Of a stretch of 64,000 bases of DNA, positions 17,114-28,264 are shown piece after piece. A program made the translations under genes and the position numbers. Source of the stretch: Ignavibacteriota bacterium (GTDB lineage Bacteria; Bacteroidota; Ignavibacteria; SZUA-365); the NCBI GenBank assembly GCA_016218045.1, contig JACRFB010000059.1, positions 62,001-126,000 of the forward strand, given 5' to 3'. The notes beneath the pieces are model-generated. The model did no database searches and had not been told where the DNA came from. It worked only from the letters and a program-made list of their open reading frames with translations. The first letter of the stretch is position 1. Each line of letters begins with the position of its first letter.

Positions 17114-20100
17114 TCAGCCCAGGACGGCGTTTGTGACGTAGACCTTGCAGGCGTACTCGTTCACGCTGATATGTTCGGCGGATGTGTCCGGAATTTCGGC
17201 CGAAAGAATTTTGATTGCGAGCGTCTCGGCTTGGATATAGTCGGCGGTACGCTGTATCGCCCCGTCCAAACGCGGCTCCGACGTCTGATACAAGATCGCA
17301 ATCCTGTCGACAACTTCAAACCCGCGATCCTTGCGGAGATTTTGTATGCGGTTGACGAATTCGCGGGCGAGTCCCTCGTCGAGCAGTTCCTCGGTCAGCT
17401 CCGTGTCGAGCGCAACGACCAGATCGCCGTCGGTGCCGATGGTCAGGCCTTGAATGTCCTCATGCACCAGTTCCACCTCGTCGCGTGTCAATGTCACAGC
17501 GGTGCCGTCCACATCCACGGTGATGCTGCCCTCACGGTCGATGGTGTCGATCTCGGGCCGGGTGAAGGCCTTGATCCGGTTCACAACCGGATTCACCATC
17601 TTGCCGTATTTGGGACCGATCGCCTTGAACACGGGCTTGGCCTTTTTCACCACGAGATCCGAATCACTGTCGATGAACTCGATGCGTTTGATGTTGGTCT
17701 CGTCGCGTATCACCTCGTCCATCAAGACGATGTCGGCTTTCATCTGCTCGTCATGTGTCGCGACGATGATTTTCTCGAGCGGCTGCCGCACTTTCAGACG
17801 CGTTTTCTCGCGCAGCCCGCGCGTGAGCGACACCACGCGCTGCGCGTCGCGCATGCGCCTCTTCAGCTCGGCGTTCACGGGTCCCGGCTGCGGCAGGAGC
17901 GTAAGGTGCACCGACTCGCGCGCACCGGGCATGCCGGCGGTCAGGCGGAGGTACAGGCTGTCGGAAAGGAACGGCGCGAACGGCGCCATGAGCTGCGCCA
18001 CGGTGACGAGGCATGTGTGCAGCGTCTGATACGCGGCTTCCTTGTCGCGCGACATCTCGCCCTTCCAGAAGCGCCGGCGGTTGCGCCGTACGTACCAGTT
18101 CGAAAGTTGATCCACGGTGTAATCGGCCACCGCGCGCGCCGCCGCCGTCACATCGTACGCGTCCATCTCGGTTCGGTACTCGGCGACGAGGTTGTGCAGC
18201 TCGGTCAGTATCCACTGATCGATCTCCTGACGCTCCTCGACAGGCACCTGCTCGTCCGTCGCGGTGAAGCCGTCGATGTTGGCGTACATCGCGAAGAACT
18301 GATACGTGTTGGTAAGCGCGCGGAAGAAGTTCTTCTGCACGTCCTCGATGTCCTCGGCGTTGAACTTGGTCTGGCGCCAGGGCGGACTGCTGGTGGTCAG
18401 ATACCACCGTGTCGCATCGGCCCCGTAGCGCTCGATGATGGCGAAGGGATCCACCACGTTGCCAAGCCGCTTCGACATCTTCTGCCCTTCCTTGTCGAGA
18501 ATCAGCTCGTTCACGATGAGACTGCGGAACGCGGGTTTGTCGAACAGTCCCACGGCGATCGCGTGCAGCGTGTAAAACCACCCGCGCGTCTGGTCGATGC
18601 CCTCACAGATGAAGTCCGCGGGGAAATTTGTCTCGAACAGCTCGCGGTTCTCGAACGGGTAGTGATACTGCGCGAAGGGCATGGCGCCTGAATCGAACCA
18701 CACGTCTATCAGTTCGGGTGTGCGGCGGTAGGTGACGCCGTTCTTTTCGAAGATGATTCCGTCGACGAATGGTTTGTGCAGATCGATTTCCTCGCGCGTC
18801 GGATGGCGGCGTTCGCCGTCGCGCACGATCCATCCTTCGAGCAGTTCCTCGACGGATCCGACACAGAAGGTGTCACTGCCGTCCTCCGATACCCAGATCG
18901 GGAGCGGCGTACCCCAGTAACGATCGCGCGACAGCGCCCAGTCCTTGTTCTCCTCGAGCCAGTTGCCGAAACGGCCCGAACCGACTTCGGGCGGACACCA
19001 CGTGATCTCGCCGTTCAGCTCGATCATGCGTTTGGCGTACTCGGTCGTGCGGATGTACCAACTGTCGCGGGCATAGTAGATGAGCGGATTGTCGCAGCGC
19101 CAGCAGAAGGGATACGAGTGCATGTAATCCTTCGACGAGCGGTAAATGCGGCCGCGTGCCTTCAGATGTTTCAGGATGTCGGGATCTGCGCCTTCCTCCA
19201 CCTTCGAATCGAAACGGATGGTCTTGACCAGGCGCCCTGCAAAATCGGTCACCTCGTCGGTGAAGCGGCCTCCGGGTGTCACGGGAAGAATGAACGGCAG
19301 ATCGTTCGCGCGCAGCATTTCGTAATCGTCCACGCCGAAGGCGGGCGCGATATGTACGACACCGGTGCCGTCGTCGGTGGTGACGAAGTCGCCGCATACC
19401 ACGTAGAAGGCCTTGCGGTCGACGGGCACGTACGAGAAGAGCGGCTCGTATTCCTTGCCCGCGAGATCGGCGCCTTTCATCACGTCGAGCACCTCGACGT
19501 TCTCGCCCAGCACCGACAGGCGGTTGACGGCGATGTACAACACGCCATGCTCGGGCGTCTGGACACGCGCGTAGTCGACGTCGGGATGGACGGCGAGCGC
19601 CACGTTCGAAATAAGCGTCCACGGCGTGGTGGTCCACACGAGTATGTCGGCATCCTCGCCCCGCACGCGGAATTTGACGTACACGTTCATGTCGTTCACA
19701 TCCTTGTACCCGAGCGCGAGTTCATGCGACGAAAGCGGCGTCTCGCAGTGCGGACACTGGGGAACGATCTTGAATCCCTTGTAGATAAGGCCCTTGCGAT
19801 AGTACTCGCTGATCGCCCACCACACCGATTCGATGTAGTTGTTGGTGCAGGTGATGTACGCCTCGTCGAGATTGATCCAGTACCCCATGCGCTCGGTGAG
19901 CGTCTGCCATCCGTCGCGCATCTCGATGTGGTTGTACACCAGTTCCTTCGCCTTGGTGTTGAACTCGGCCACGCCGTATTTCTCGATGTCGGATTTCTGC
20001 GTGAACCCGAGTTCTTTTTCGAGAGCGATCTCCACCGGCAGGCCGTGCGTGTCCCACCCCGCCTTGCGCGTCACGCGGTACCCGTCCATGGTCTTGTAAC

Positions 20101-20308
20101 GGCAGACGAGATCCTTCAGCGTGCGCGCCATCACGTGGTGAATGCCGGGACGTCCGTTGACGGTGGGCGGACCTTCATAAAAAGCGAAGTGCCGGGCGGG
20201 ATCGCGCTCGGCGATGCTTTTTTCGAAAACCCCCTGCTCATGCCAATGCGCGAGGATGTCCTGATCGATGCCGGGATACGTGAAGGTGTCGGGGTACGGG
20301 GTGAACAT
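17114..20308 (-). CDS. ileS: Isoleucyl-tRNA synthetase
   Basis: A 1064-aa class I synthetase that charges tRNA-Ile. The HIGH-type motif is GRPGIHHVMART near residue 53, and the KMSKR loop appears as QKMSKRLGN. The CP1 editing insert lies between (VWTTTPWTLISNVALAVHPD). It has the length and C-terminal region of the eukaryotic-like IleS type (typical ~1040-1060 aa) rather than the E. coli type with its C-terminal zinc finger. It starts 2 bases after the DUF2905 gene and is followed after 36 bases by the DksA-like gene, inside the long operon. Confidence 0.98.
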   Translation of the reverse strand: MFTPYPDTFTYPGIDQDILAHWHEQGVFEKSIAERDPARHFAFYEGPPTVNGRPGIHHVMARTLKDLVCRYKTMDGYRVTRKAGWDTHGLPVEIALEKELGFTQKSDIEKYGVAEFNTKAKELVYNHIEMRDGWQTLTERMGYWINLDEAYITCTNNYIESVWWAISEYYRKGLIYKGFKIVPQCPHCETPLSSHELALGYKDVNDMNVYVKFRVRGEDADILVWTTTPWTLISNVALAVHPDVDYARVQTPEHGVLYIAVNRLSVLGENVEVLDVMKGADLAGKEYEPLFSYVPVDRKAFYVVCGDFVTTDDGTGVVHIAPAFGVDDYEMLRANDLPFILPVTPGGRFTDEVTDFAGRLVKTIRFDSKVEEGADPDILKHLKARGRIYRSSKDYMHSYPFCWRCDNPLIYYARDSWYIRTTEYAKRMIELNGEITWCPPEVGSGRFGNWLEENKDWALSRDRYWGTPLPIWVSEDGSDTFCVGSVEELLEGWIVRDGERRHPTREEIDLHKPFVDGIIFEKNGVTYRRTPELIDVWFDSGAMPFAQYHYPFENRELFETNFPADFICEGIDQTRGWFYTLHAIAVGLFDKPAFRSLIVNELILDKEGQKMSKRLGNVVDPFAIIERYGADATRWYLTTSSPPWRQTKFNAEDIEDVQKNFFRALTNTYQFFAMYANIDGFTATDEQVPVEERQEIDQWILTELHNLVAEYRTEMDAYDVTAAARAVADYTVDQLSNWYVRRNRRRFWKGEMSRDKEAAYQTLHTCLVTVAQLMAPFAPFLSDSLYLRLTAGMPGARESVHLTLLPQPGPVNAELKRRMRDAQRVVSLTRGLREKTRLKVRQPLEKIIVATHDEQMKADIVLMDEVIRDETNIKRIEFIDSDSDLVVKKAKPVFKAIGPKYGKMVNPVVNRIKAFTRPEIDTIDREGSITVDVDGTAVTLTRDEVELVHEDIQGLTIGTDGDLVVALDTELTEELLDEGLAREFVNRIQNLRKDRGFEVVDRIAILYQTSEPRLDGAIQRTADYIQAETLAIKILSAEIPDTSAEHISVNEYACKVYVTNAVLG

Positions 20309-20310
20309 GA

Positions 20311-20556
20311 TTATTGGTCGTCTGTGCGATTCGATTTGGAAGAAATATATGTGACGAGAACGAGGAGAACGCTGAGTACGGCGCTGCTGCCCAGAGGCAG
20401 GAACAGCGAACCGTGCGGCAAGGTCAGGGTGATGTCGCCGGGCATCGAGCCCAGCACGGGAATGTATCCGAAATGCAGGCGCGCGGCGAGCACCGCGGCC
20501 GCGAGCGCGAACATGACCGTCGCAAGTTTGAGGACCGCGCCTGCGCTTTCGTCCAT
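20311..20556 (-). CDS. DUF2905 family small membrane protein
   Basis: An 81-aa protein with two hydrophobic helices and the GSMPGDI signature between them (family form G-R/K-L/I-P-G-D). The second helix is preceded by the FLPLGSS segment. Function is unknown for the family. It is squeezed between punA (7 bases) and ileS (2 bases), so it is almost surely cotranscribed. The short charged end (KSNRTDDQ) is predicted cytoplasmic. Confidence 0.75.
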   Translation of the reverse strand: MDESAGAVLKLATVMFALAAAVLAARLHFGYIPVLGSMPGDITLTLPHGSLFLPLGSSAVLSVLLVLVTYISSKSNRTDDQ

Positions 20557-20563
20557 GTGTGGT

Positions 20564-21394
20564 TCACTTGGCGTGCAGACGCGCGACGACGCCGCGCATG
20601 ATGGCGGTCAGTTTGGGTTCTGCCTCGTTCGCGGTGCGGATGATCGCGGGCACGTCGACGGGCTCGAGTGCGTCAGGGAAACACTCGTCGGTGACGATCG
20701 ACATGCCGAGCACACGCATGCCCATGTGCACGGCGACAATGTTTTCGGGCACGGTGGACATGCCGACGACGTCGGCGCCGATGCCCCGCAAGAAGCGGTA
20801 CTCCGCGCGCGTCTCGAGGTTCGGTCCGGCGACGGCGACAAAGACGCCCTTGCGCAGAGGGATGCGCGCGTCGAGCGCGACGTTTTCGGCCATCGCGATG
20901 AGGTGCCGGGAATACGGCTCGCTCATGTCGGGGAAGCGCGGACCGAGCTGGTCGTCGTTCGGACCGATGAGGGGATTGTCGCCGATGAGGTTAATATGGT
21001 CGTCGATCACCATCAGATCACCGCGGCGGAACAGCGGATTCATGCCGCCCGCGGCATTTGAAATGAGCAGCGTCTCGACGCCGAGAAATTTCATGACACG
21101 CACCGGATACGTGACCTGGCGCAGCGTGTATCCTTCGTAGTAGTGGAAGCGCCCCTGCATCGCGACAACGTCGACGCCGGCCAGCCGGCCGAAGATGAGT
21201 TTGCCGTGATGCGATTCCACCGTGGAAATCGGAAAGTGCGGTATGTCGCCGTAGTCGATGACGGTCTGTGACTCGATCTCGCCGACGAGCCCGCCCAGGC
21301 CTGTGCCGAGGATGATGCCCACGGGCGGTGTCATCGCTGTTCTGCTTCGCAGATACGCGAGTGTTTCGTCGATATGCTGGCGCAGTTCGCTCAT
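20564..21394 (-). CDS. punA: Purine nucleoside phosphorylase
   Basis: A 276-aa enzyme of the trimeric PNP family that cleaves inosine/guanosine with phosphate to base and ribose 1-phosphate. Motifs: [15 protein letters not shown] (phosphate loop), [29 protein letters not shown], and [19 protein letters not shown] near residues 113-131. Purine-binding residues lie in [18 protein letters not shown]-like specificity is less likely given FHYYEGY. Its start overlaps the divIVA stop by 4 bases (ATGA-type coupling). Confidence 0.95.
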   Translation of the reverse strand: MSELRQHIDETLAYLRSRTAMTPPVGIILGTGLGGLVGEIESQTVIDYGDIPHFPISTVESHHGKLIFGRLAGVDVVAMQGRFHYYEGYTLRQVTYPVRVMKFLGVETLLISNAAGGMNPLFRRGDLMVIDDHINLIGDNPLIGPNDDQLGPRFPDMSEPYSRHLIAMAENVALDARIPLRKGVFVAVAGPNLETRAEYRFLRGIGADVVGMSTVPENIVAVHMGMRVLGMSIVTDECFPDALEPVDVPAIIRTANEAEPKLTAIMRGVVARLHAK

Positions 21395-22023
21395 TGGCGC
21401 CTCGGGTCTCCGGCATCGATGGTGGAGAGAATTGTGTGAAGCCGCGCCGCGCTCAGCCCCTCCGGCTTCGACAACGCGCCGGGCACTTCCGGCGTGTCAG
21501 CCACGGAGTCTCGCGCGTCGCGCTCCAATGACTGCAGGAATTCGAGCTGTGCCGCCATGATGGACTTCATGCGGGCGACCAGCGCCGCGCGGCGTGCGGA
21601 GAGCAGTTCCACTTCTTCGAGCACGCGGTCGCGTTTGGCCTGCGCCTCGTCCACGAGCCGGCGCGCGGTGCGCTCGGCGTCGCGCGTGATCAGCGCCGCT
21701 TCCTCGCGCGCGTGCGCAACAAGGCGCGTCCTCTCCTGTTCCGTGCGCTCCGTCGCCGCGGCCGCATTGTTGCGCGACTGCTCGAGCAGAGCATCCGCCG
21801 TGCCTTCCAGCCCCGCAAGCACGGCGCGCAGCCGTTCCTCGACCGCCTCGGAATCCTTCTGCTTCGACTCGAGCAGGGCGAGCCGGGCGCGAAGCACCTC
21901 GTTTTGCTGTACGAGAGACCGCACACCATCGGCCAGTTCGTCCAAAAAGGCGTGCACCGCGGCGGGTTCGTATCCGCGGAGGGATTTCTTGAACGTCTGT
22001 TCCTGGATGTGATCAGGTGTCAT
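21391..22023 (-). CDS. divIVA: DivIVA-domain protein
   Basis: A 210-aa coiled-coil protein. The first 60 or so residues match the DivIVA lipid-binding domain ([31 protein letters not shown]). The rest is heptad-rich Ala/Glu/Arg sequence ([17 protein letters not shown]) with a polar end. In Gram-positives DivIVA marks poles and septum by sensing membrane curvature; homologues in diderm FCB bacteria are poorly studied. It lies directly after yggS, as divIVA does in the ylm cluster of Firmicutes, supporting a division or envelope role. Residues that would insert into membrane near the start are not obvious. Confidence 0.85.
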   Translation of the reverse strand: MTPDHIQEQTFKKSLRGYEPAAVHAFLDELADGVRSLVQQNEVLRARLALLESKQKDSEAVEERLRAVLAGLEGTADALLEQSRNNAAAATERTEQERTRLVAHAREEAALITRDAERTARRLVDEAQAKRDRVLEEVELLSARRAALVARMKSIMAAQLEFLQSLERDARDSVADTPEVPGALSKPEGLSAARLHTILSTIDAGDPRRQ

Positions 22024-22035
22024 GGTGCGTCCCTT

Positions 22036-22722
22036 TCAAACGTTCGCCTGTCGTTCACCAAAAAGGGCTGTTCCGAGCCGGACGATTGTGGCGCCTTCTT
22101 CGATCGCAACCTCGTAGTCGCCCGACATGCCCATGGACAGTTGATTGATGCGCGGGTCGTTGAAACGCGCGCGGGTCTCGTCACACAAAGTCCGCAACAG
22201 ACGGAACGACGGTCGCACCTGTTCCGCATCGTCAGCGGGAGCAGCGACGGTCATGAAGCCGCGGAATACGAGGCCTTCGGATCCGTGCAGTAAGTCGGCA
22301 AGCGCATACGCTTCGGTGGGATCTATCCCGTCCTTCGACGCCTCGCCGCTGGTGTTCACCTCCGCGAGCACCGAGACCGGCGCGGGCAGGCAGCGCGCCT
22401 GCCGGCGCAGTTCCTCCGCGAGGCGAAGGGAATCCACCGAATGGATCCATGCGCAATGCGGAAGTATCTGCTTCACTTTGTTCCTCTGAAGGTGGCCGAT
22501 AAAATGGAACTCGTGCGGTCGCAGTGCGGGACGTTTCGCGAGGTATTCCTGCACCCTGTTTTCGCCGATCGCCGTGATGCCGGCGGCCAGCGCTGCGTTG
22601 ATGTGCTCGACGCTCTGGGTTTTTGTGACCGCAAGCAGCAGCACCTCGCCCGGGAGGCGACCGGCGCGTCCGCATGCAGCGTTCACACGGAGGAGAATAT
22701 TCGCGAGCTGCTGCGACACCAT
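22036..22722 (-). CDS. yggS: YggS/PROSC family PLP-binding protein
   Basis: A 228-aa PLP homeostasis protein of alanine-racemase-like barrel fold. The PLP lysine lies in LLLAVTKTQSVEHI; further family motifs are GENRVQEYLAKRP and FHFIGHLQRNKVKQIL, and the phosphate site is near MGMSGDYEVAIEEGATIVRLGTALFG. It binds PLP without known catalysis and buffers free cofactor. It heads the long minus-strand cluster and corresponds to ylmE in Firmicutes. Confidence 0.95.
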   Translation of the reverse strand: MVSQQLANILLRVNAACGRAGRLPGEVLLLAVTKTQSVEHINAALAAGITAIGENRVQEYLAKRPALRPHEFHFIGHLQRNKVKQILPHCAWIHSVDSLRLAEELRRQARCLPAPVSVLAEVNTSGEASKDGIDPTEAYALADLLHGSEGLVFRGFMTVAAPADDAEQVRPSFRLLRTLCDETRARFNDPRINQLSMGMSGDYEVAIEEGATIVRLGTALFGERQANV

Positions 22723-23037
22723 AAGACAGTAAATATATCCGCGGTCGGCCTCAATTCCAAGGTCGGAGCGGCTCGCGGGACGGCGGGATTGCTTTTATTC
22801 GGAGTGTTTTTGATTTTTTCATAAATGCCCGTACATTAATAGCTGTTATTGTCTCTGTGCAGTGCCGGTGCGCTCCCGGTGTGCAGCCGCGCTGGCCGCG
22901 GAGCGACAATCCCTCCACTCCACGCCCTCCTTTCAAGCACCGCCCACCGGATTGGCGGCATAGGTTTGAATCCAGGACGAGCCGATCGTGTGCCGCACTT
23001 CTGAAACTATAGGATTCCGAAAGGAGCTTCGCCACCG
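22723..23037. other. 315-base gap with a promoter and long structured leader of the PfkB-like gene
   Basis: No gene is supported here. A promoter-like pair lies at 22810-22839. The following 190-base leader has nested complementarities: ATTGTC (22848-22853) with GACAAT (22915-22920), an inner CCGCG/CGCGG stem (22887-22901), and GGATT (22949-22953) with AATCC (22969-22973). An AAGGAG at 23021-23026 lies 11 bases before the start. The minus-strand frame covering this gap has no family signature. The leader could be a cis-regulatory RNA or simply GC-rich. Confidence 0.55.
22810..22839 (+). promoter_or_regulatory. Candidate promoter of the PfkB-like gene
   Basis: TTG (22810-22812), 19 bases, then TACATTAA (22832-22839): a good fit to the Bacteroidota -33/-7 layout in an AT-rich patch. 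It implies a leader of about 190 bases. Confidence 0.5.
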
Positions 23038-24003
23038 ATGAGCGTTCAATCATTCCTCCCTCCCGTTCAGTACGATGTCACTGCCGTGGGCGACGCCTTC
23101 GTGGAGCTCCGCGCGCACGACGCGTCACTGCCGGAGGCTGCCTCGTTCGAGCGGCACATTGCCGGTTCCGCCGCACATGTGGCCATTTACGCGGCGATGC
23201 TGGGCGGACGCAGCGCGTGTGTCGCGTCTGTCGGTGCCGACGCGCTGGGCACGTTCGTGCAAAACACGTTGCGCCAGTACAAGGTCAATGTCAGCGGCCT
23301 GCAGTTCTCGCGCGAACAGCCCACCAGCCTGCTCTTCAGTGCGCGCGCAGGTCGCGCCATACAGACAACATATTACAGGCTGTCCGACTGGCAATTACAT
23401 AACACGAAAGAGCACGTGCTTCTTGCGCAGGGATCGAAGTTCGTGCACGGTTCGGGATTTACTCTGTGGAAACATCCCGGCCGGCACAGCGTCTTCGAAA
23501 TCCTGCGCCTGGCAAAAAAATCAGCGTGCACCACGGTTCTGCAGCCGTATTACGAGCCGGCGCTGTGGCGCGATCATGATGACGCCCTCGCGACGATTAA
23601 AAAAACGCTGCAGTTCGCGGATATCGCCACACCGACCATCGACGACGCCGAACATCTTTTCGGCCGTTCGACGCGCGAGGACTATCTGAAGAAGTACCAC
23701 GATCTCGGCGTTGACACGGTTATCCTCACCATGGGCAAGGACGGCTGTCTCATTTCAGAAGACGGCGAGGTCAGTGCCGTGCCGGCGATCGACGCACCGG
23801 TGGTGGATCCGTCGGGTGTGCACGAGGCCTGGCACGCCGGGCTGTACATCGCAATGTCGGAAGGGTACGGACTTGCGCAGTCCACACAATTCGCGAACGC
23901 GGTCGCCGCGTGTGTACTCCGTCAGAACGGGCCCCTGGTTGTGCTTCCCAGCGTGGATCGTATAGCGGAAGAATTTCTCGGCCGTTCCTTCGACGCGCTC
24001 TGA
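23038..24003 (+). CDS. PfkB/ribokinase-fold protein with degenerate catalytic motif
   Basis: A 321-aa protein with the PfkB fold: N-terminal VGDAFVELRAHD, AGSAAHVAIYAAMLGGRSACVASVG, and C-terminal VDTVILTMGKDGCLIS. The catalytic signature that is normally D-T-x-G-A-G-D-A-F reads DPSGVHEAW at residues 257-265: the anion-hole Gly-Ala-Gly is lost and the catalytic Asp is Glu (E263). The N-terminal G-G-x-x-x-N motif reads AGSAAH. Active sugar or nucleoside kinases keep these residues, so this is probably a binding or regulatory protein rather than a kinase. ATG 23038 is preceded by AAGGAG. It converges on aat with 7 bases between stops. Confidence 0.85.
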   Translation: MSVQSFLPPVQYDVTAVGDAFVELRAHDASLPEAASFERHIAGSAAHVAIYAAMLGGRSACVASVGADALGTFVQNTLRQYKVNVSGLQFSREQPTSLLFSARAGRAIQTTYYRLSDWQLHNTKEHVLLAQGSKFVHGSGFTLWKHPGRHSVFEILRLAKKSACTTVLQPYYEPALWRDHDDALATIKKTLQFADIATPTIDDAEHLFGRSTREDYLKKYHDLGVDTVILTMGKDGCLISEDGEVSAVPAIDAPVVDPSGVHEAWHAGLYIAMSEGYGLAQSTQFANAVAACVLRQNGPLVVLPSVDRIAEEFLGRSFDAL

Positions 24004-24010
24004 GAACCAT

Positions 24011-24586
24011 TCACGGGTAGAATGTGACGGGCAGCCCGCGCGCTTCGCGCAGGCGCTCAAGATATTCCTCGCGCGGGATCTCCCGTCCGCCGAATCTCTC
24101 GAGGTGCGGCGTTGTCCATTGTGTGTCGAGCAAAATGAACCCGCGCGCCCGCAGCCGCGCGACCAAAGCGACAAGGGCCGCCTTCGAGGCGTCGCGCACA
24201 CGTGTAAACATTGACTCGCCGAAAAACGCCCCGCCGATGGCCACACCGTACAGCCCTCCGGCCAGCGCCCCGTCCGTCCACGCCTCCACCGAGTGTGCAA
24301 AACCGCGTGTGTGCAGGTTGCGATAAACGACTTCGATCTCGCGCGTGATCCACGTTTCCTCGCGCGCGGCGCACGCGCGAATCACCTCGTCGAAGGCGGT
24401 GTTCACGCGTATGTCGAAGCGGCCGCTTCGCAGGATCCGCGCAAGCGTCTTAGGCACATGGAAAGTGTCGAGGTCCAGTATGCCGCGCGGGTCGGGGCTG
24501 TAGAGCGATATCGAACCGTCTTCCTCTCCCATCGGAAAGATGCCCTCGCTGTACCACGCAAGAAGTGTCGCGGCGGGAATGCGCAC
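24011..24586 (-). CDS. aat: Leucyl/phenylalanyl-tRNA--protein transferase
   Basis: A 191-aa transferase that adds Leu or Phe to N-terminal Lys/Arg, marking proteins for ClpS/ClpAP (N-end rule). Motifs: LAWYSEGIFPMGEEDGSISLYSPDPRGIL, WITREIEVVYRNLHTRGFAHSVEAW, LAGGLYGVAIGGAFFGESMF and ILLDTQWTTPHLERFGG. The length is somewhat shorter than E. coli Aat (234 aa). It lies 9 bases after the XerD-like gene on the same strand, so the two are likely cotranscribed. Confidence 0.95.
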   Translation of the reverse strand: MRIPAATLLAWYSEGIFPMGEEDGSISLYSPDPRGILDLDTFHVPKTLARILRSGRFDIRVNTAFDEVIRACAAREETWITREIEVVYRNLHTRGFAHSVEAWTDGALAGGLYGVAIGGAFFGESMFTRVRDASKAALVALVARLRARGFILLDTQWTTPHLERFGGREIPREEYLERLREARGLPVTFYP

Positions 24587-24595
24587 GGTCGCTCC

Positions 24596-25480
24596 TCAGA
24601 AGGGAAAATCTTCGGTGCGGATCTTCTCGAGCAGACGGATGTGGTTCTTGATCGAGGTGACACCGAGGGCGCGCTTCACCGCGTCGTGCGTTTCGCCGTG
24701 GATCAGCATCTGCAGGGCGAAGGTGTTGCGAAGCATCATCGGAGTCACGTTGGGCACGCCGGCGTCGCGGCCCACGCGCTTCACGATGGCGTCCACCGCC
24801 TGCTGCGACAGGGGTTCGCCGTCGCGATGCAGGAAAAGCGGTTCCGCCCTGCGTCTGCGCGACAGCACCGCGGTGCCGCGTCGCTTCAGGTACTGACGCA
24901 GCGCCGCCTGCGTGCGGGTGCTCAACTGCGCAAAACGCACGGTCTTGCGGCGCTGGCCGCGGATAAAAAGGCGGCCGACACGCGGCGTCAGGTGCAGATC
25001 GCCGATGGTGAGGCCGCAGATCTCGCCGCTGCGCAGGCCCGCGTGCAGAAGAAGCAGGATGATCGCCGTCTCCATGGGACGCGCGGACTGTTCCGATTGA
25101 CGGACGAGCAGCAGCGCGTCCTTTCGCGCGAGCACGGTCGGGATCTGCGGCTCCGACGGCAGGCCAAGCACGGTCACCACGGGATTTCCCACGGCCCAGC
25201 CGCTCTCGATCGAGAACTCGAAGAATTGCCGCAGCGAGGTGATGCGCCGGTTCACCGAGGCCAGCGACGACTTGCGCGTCAGGAGAAAACCGCGAAAGTC
25301 GATCACGTCGCCGCGTGTGATGTCGGCGATCGTGAATCCGTCACCGGCGGTGTTCACGTACCACTTGAAGAATTGCTGGATGTCGTTCGCGTACGAACGC
25401 ACCGTGTTCGGATTCTTCCCTTTCTTCTCCAGGTGTCGCTGGAAAAGCTGTATGGTTTTCTGTATGTCCGCGGCCGTCAT
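24596..25480 (-). CDS. Tyrosine-recombinase-fold protein (XerC/D-like) lacking the catalytic tyrosine
   Basis: A 294-aa protein, the usual XerC/D length; ATG 25480 is preferred over an upstream frame extension that is purely basic. The N-terminal SAM-like core-binding domain reads IQLFQRHLEKKGKNPNTVRSY. The catalytic domain keeps Arg I (HAGLRSGEICGL), the beta-hairpin Lys (QRRKTVRF) and Arg II (MMLRNTFALQML). The His of HxLRH is Met, LGH is LGV, and the expected IYTH segment is IRLL. No tyrosine exists in the last 80 or so residues, and no frameshift nearby restores one. It should bind DNA but not cleave it. The true XerC/XerD are presumably elsewhere. Confidence 0.88.
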   Translation of the reverse strand: MTAADIQKTIQLFQRHLEKKGKNPNTVRSYANDIQQFFKWYVNTAGDGFTIADITRGDVIDFRGFLLTRKSSLASVNRRITSLRQFFEFSIESGWAVGNPVVTVLGLPSEPQIPTVLARKDALLLVRQSEQSARPMETAIILLLLHAGLRSGEICGLTIGDLHLTPRVGRLFIRGQRRKTVRFAQLSTRTQAALRQYLKRRGTAVLSRRRRAEPLFLHRDGEPLSQQAVDAIVKRVGRDAGVPNVTPMMLRNTFALQMLIHGETHDAVKRALGVTSIKNHIRLLEKIRTEDFPF

Positions 25481-25610
25481 TGCGATCCGTGTTGCAATCG
25501 TTCCAAGTCTCAAAATGTACTTGGCGCGGAACCGAAAACAAAATCGACGGCTGCGGCGAAATCGCGCCCGCCGCGGCACACGACCGACACACGTGCAATG
25601 CCTGCACCGC

Positions 25611-25641
25611 TTTTACGCTCACGGAGAATTTCGTACTTTTC
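25611..25641 (+). promoter_or_regulatory. Candidate gyrA promoter
   Basis: TTTT (25611-25614), 19 bases, then TACTTTTC (25634-25641), followed 38 bases later by the gyrA ATG. The string TCGTACTTTTC recurs before the epimerase gene at 31824, which supports it as a real -7 region. Confidence 0.5.
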
Positions 25642-25679
25642 CATGATTTGAAACTTTCACCCCCGATTCGCGGATCAGA

Positions 25680-28145
<2,466 letters not shown>

Positions 28146-28158
28146 CTATGATGTAGCG

Positions 28159-28198
28159 GCTCCGGGCGGGATGAGGGTCTCGTTTCCCGCTTCGGAGC
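28159..28198 (+). terminator. Hairpin after gyrA
   Basis: Nested stems GCTCCG/CGGAGC and GCGGGA/TCCCGC close a 13-base loop 14 bases after the gyrA stop. There is no U-tract, so termination efficiency is uncertain. Confidence 0.5.
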
Positions 28199-28264
28199 GC
28201 TCCGGAAACGCTGGAAGCGTGTGGCACAATTCCAGAAAATTCCGAGCAATTACTATGATACCTA

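Noticed and set aside
18776-21061. Long plus-strand open frame (761 codons) opposite ileS, DUF2905 and punA
   Set aside because: It crosses three well supported minus-strand genes and has no recognisable domain.
22955-22985. tRNA T-arm (GGTTTGAATCC)
   Set aside because: The flanking bases do not form a five-pair T-stem, and no acceptor or anticodon arm can be drawn.
22848-22990. Cobalamin riboswitch
   Set aside because: CCGGTGCGCTCCCGG and GAATCCAGGA recall parts of it, but the conserved GCTG-CCCGC-ACTGT core is not in place and the gene downstream is not B12-related.
24596-25480. Prophage or integron integrase
   Set aside because: No attachment repeats, phage genes or tRNA lie nearby, and catalytic residues are missing.
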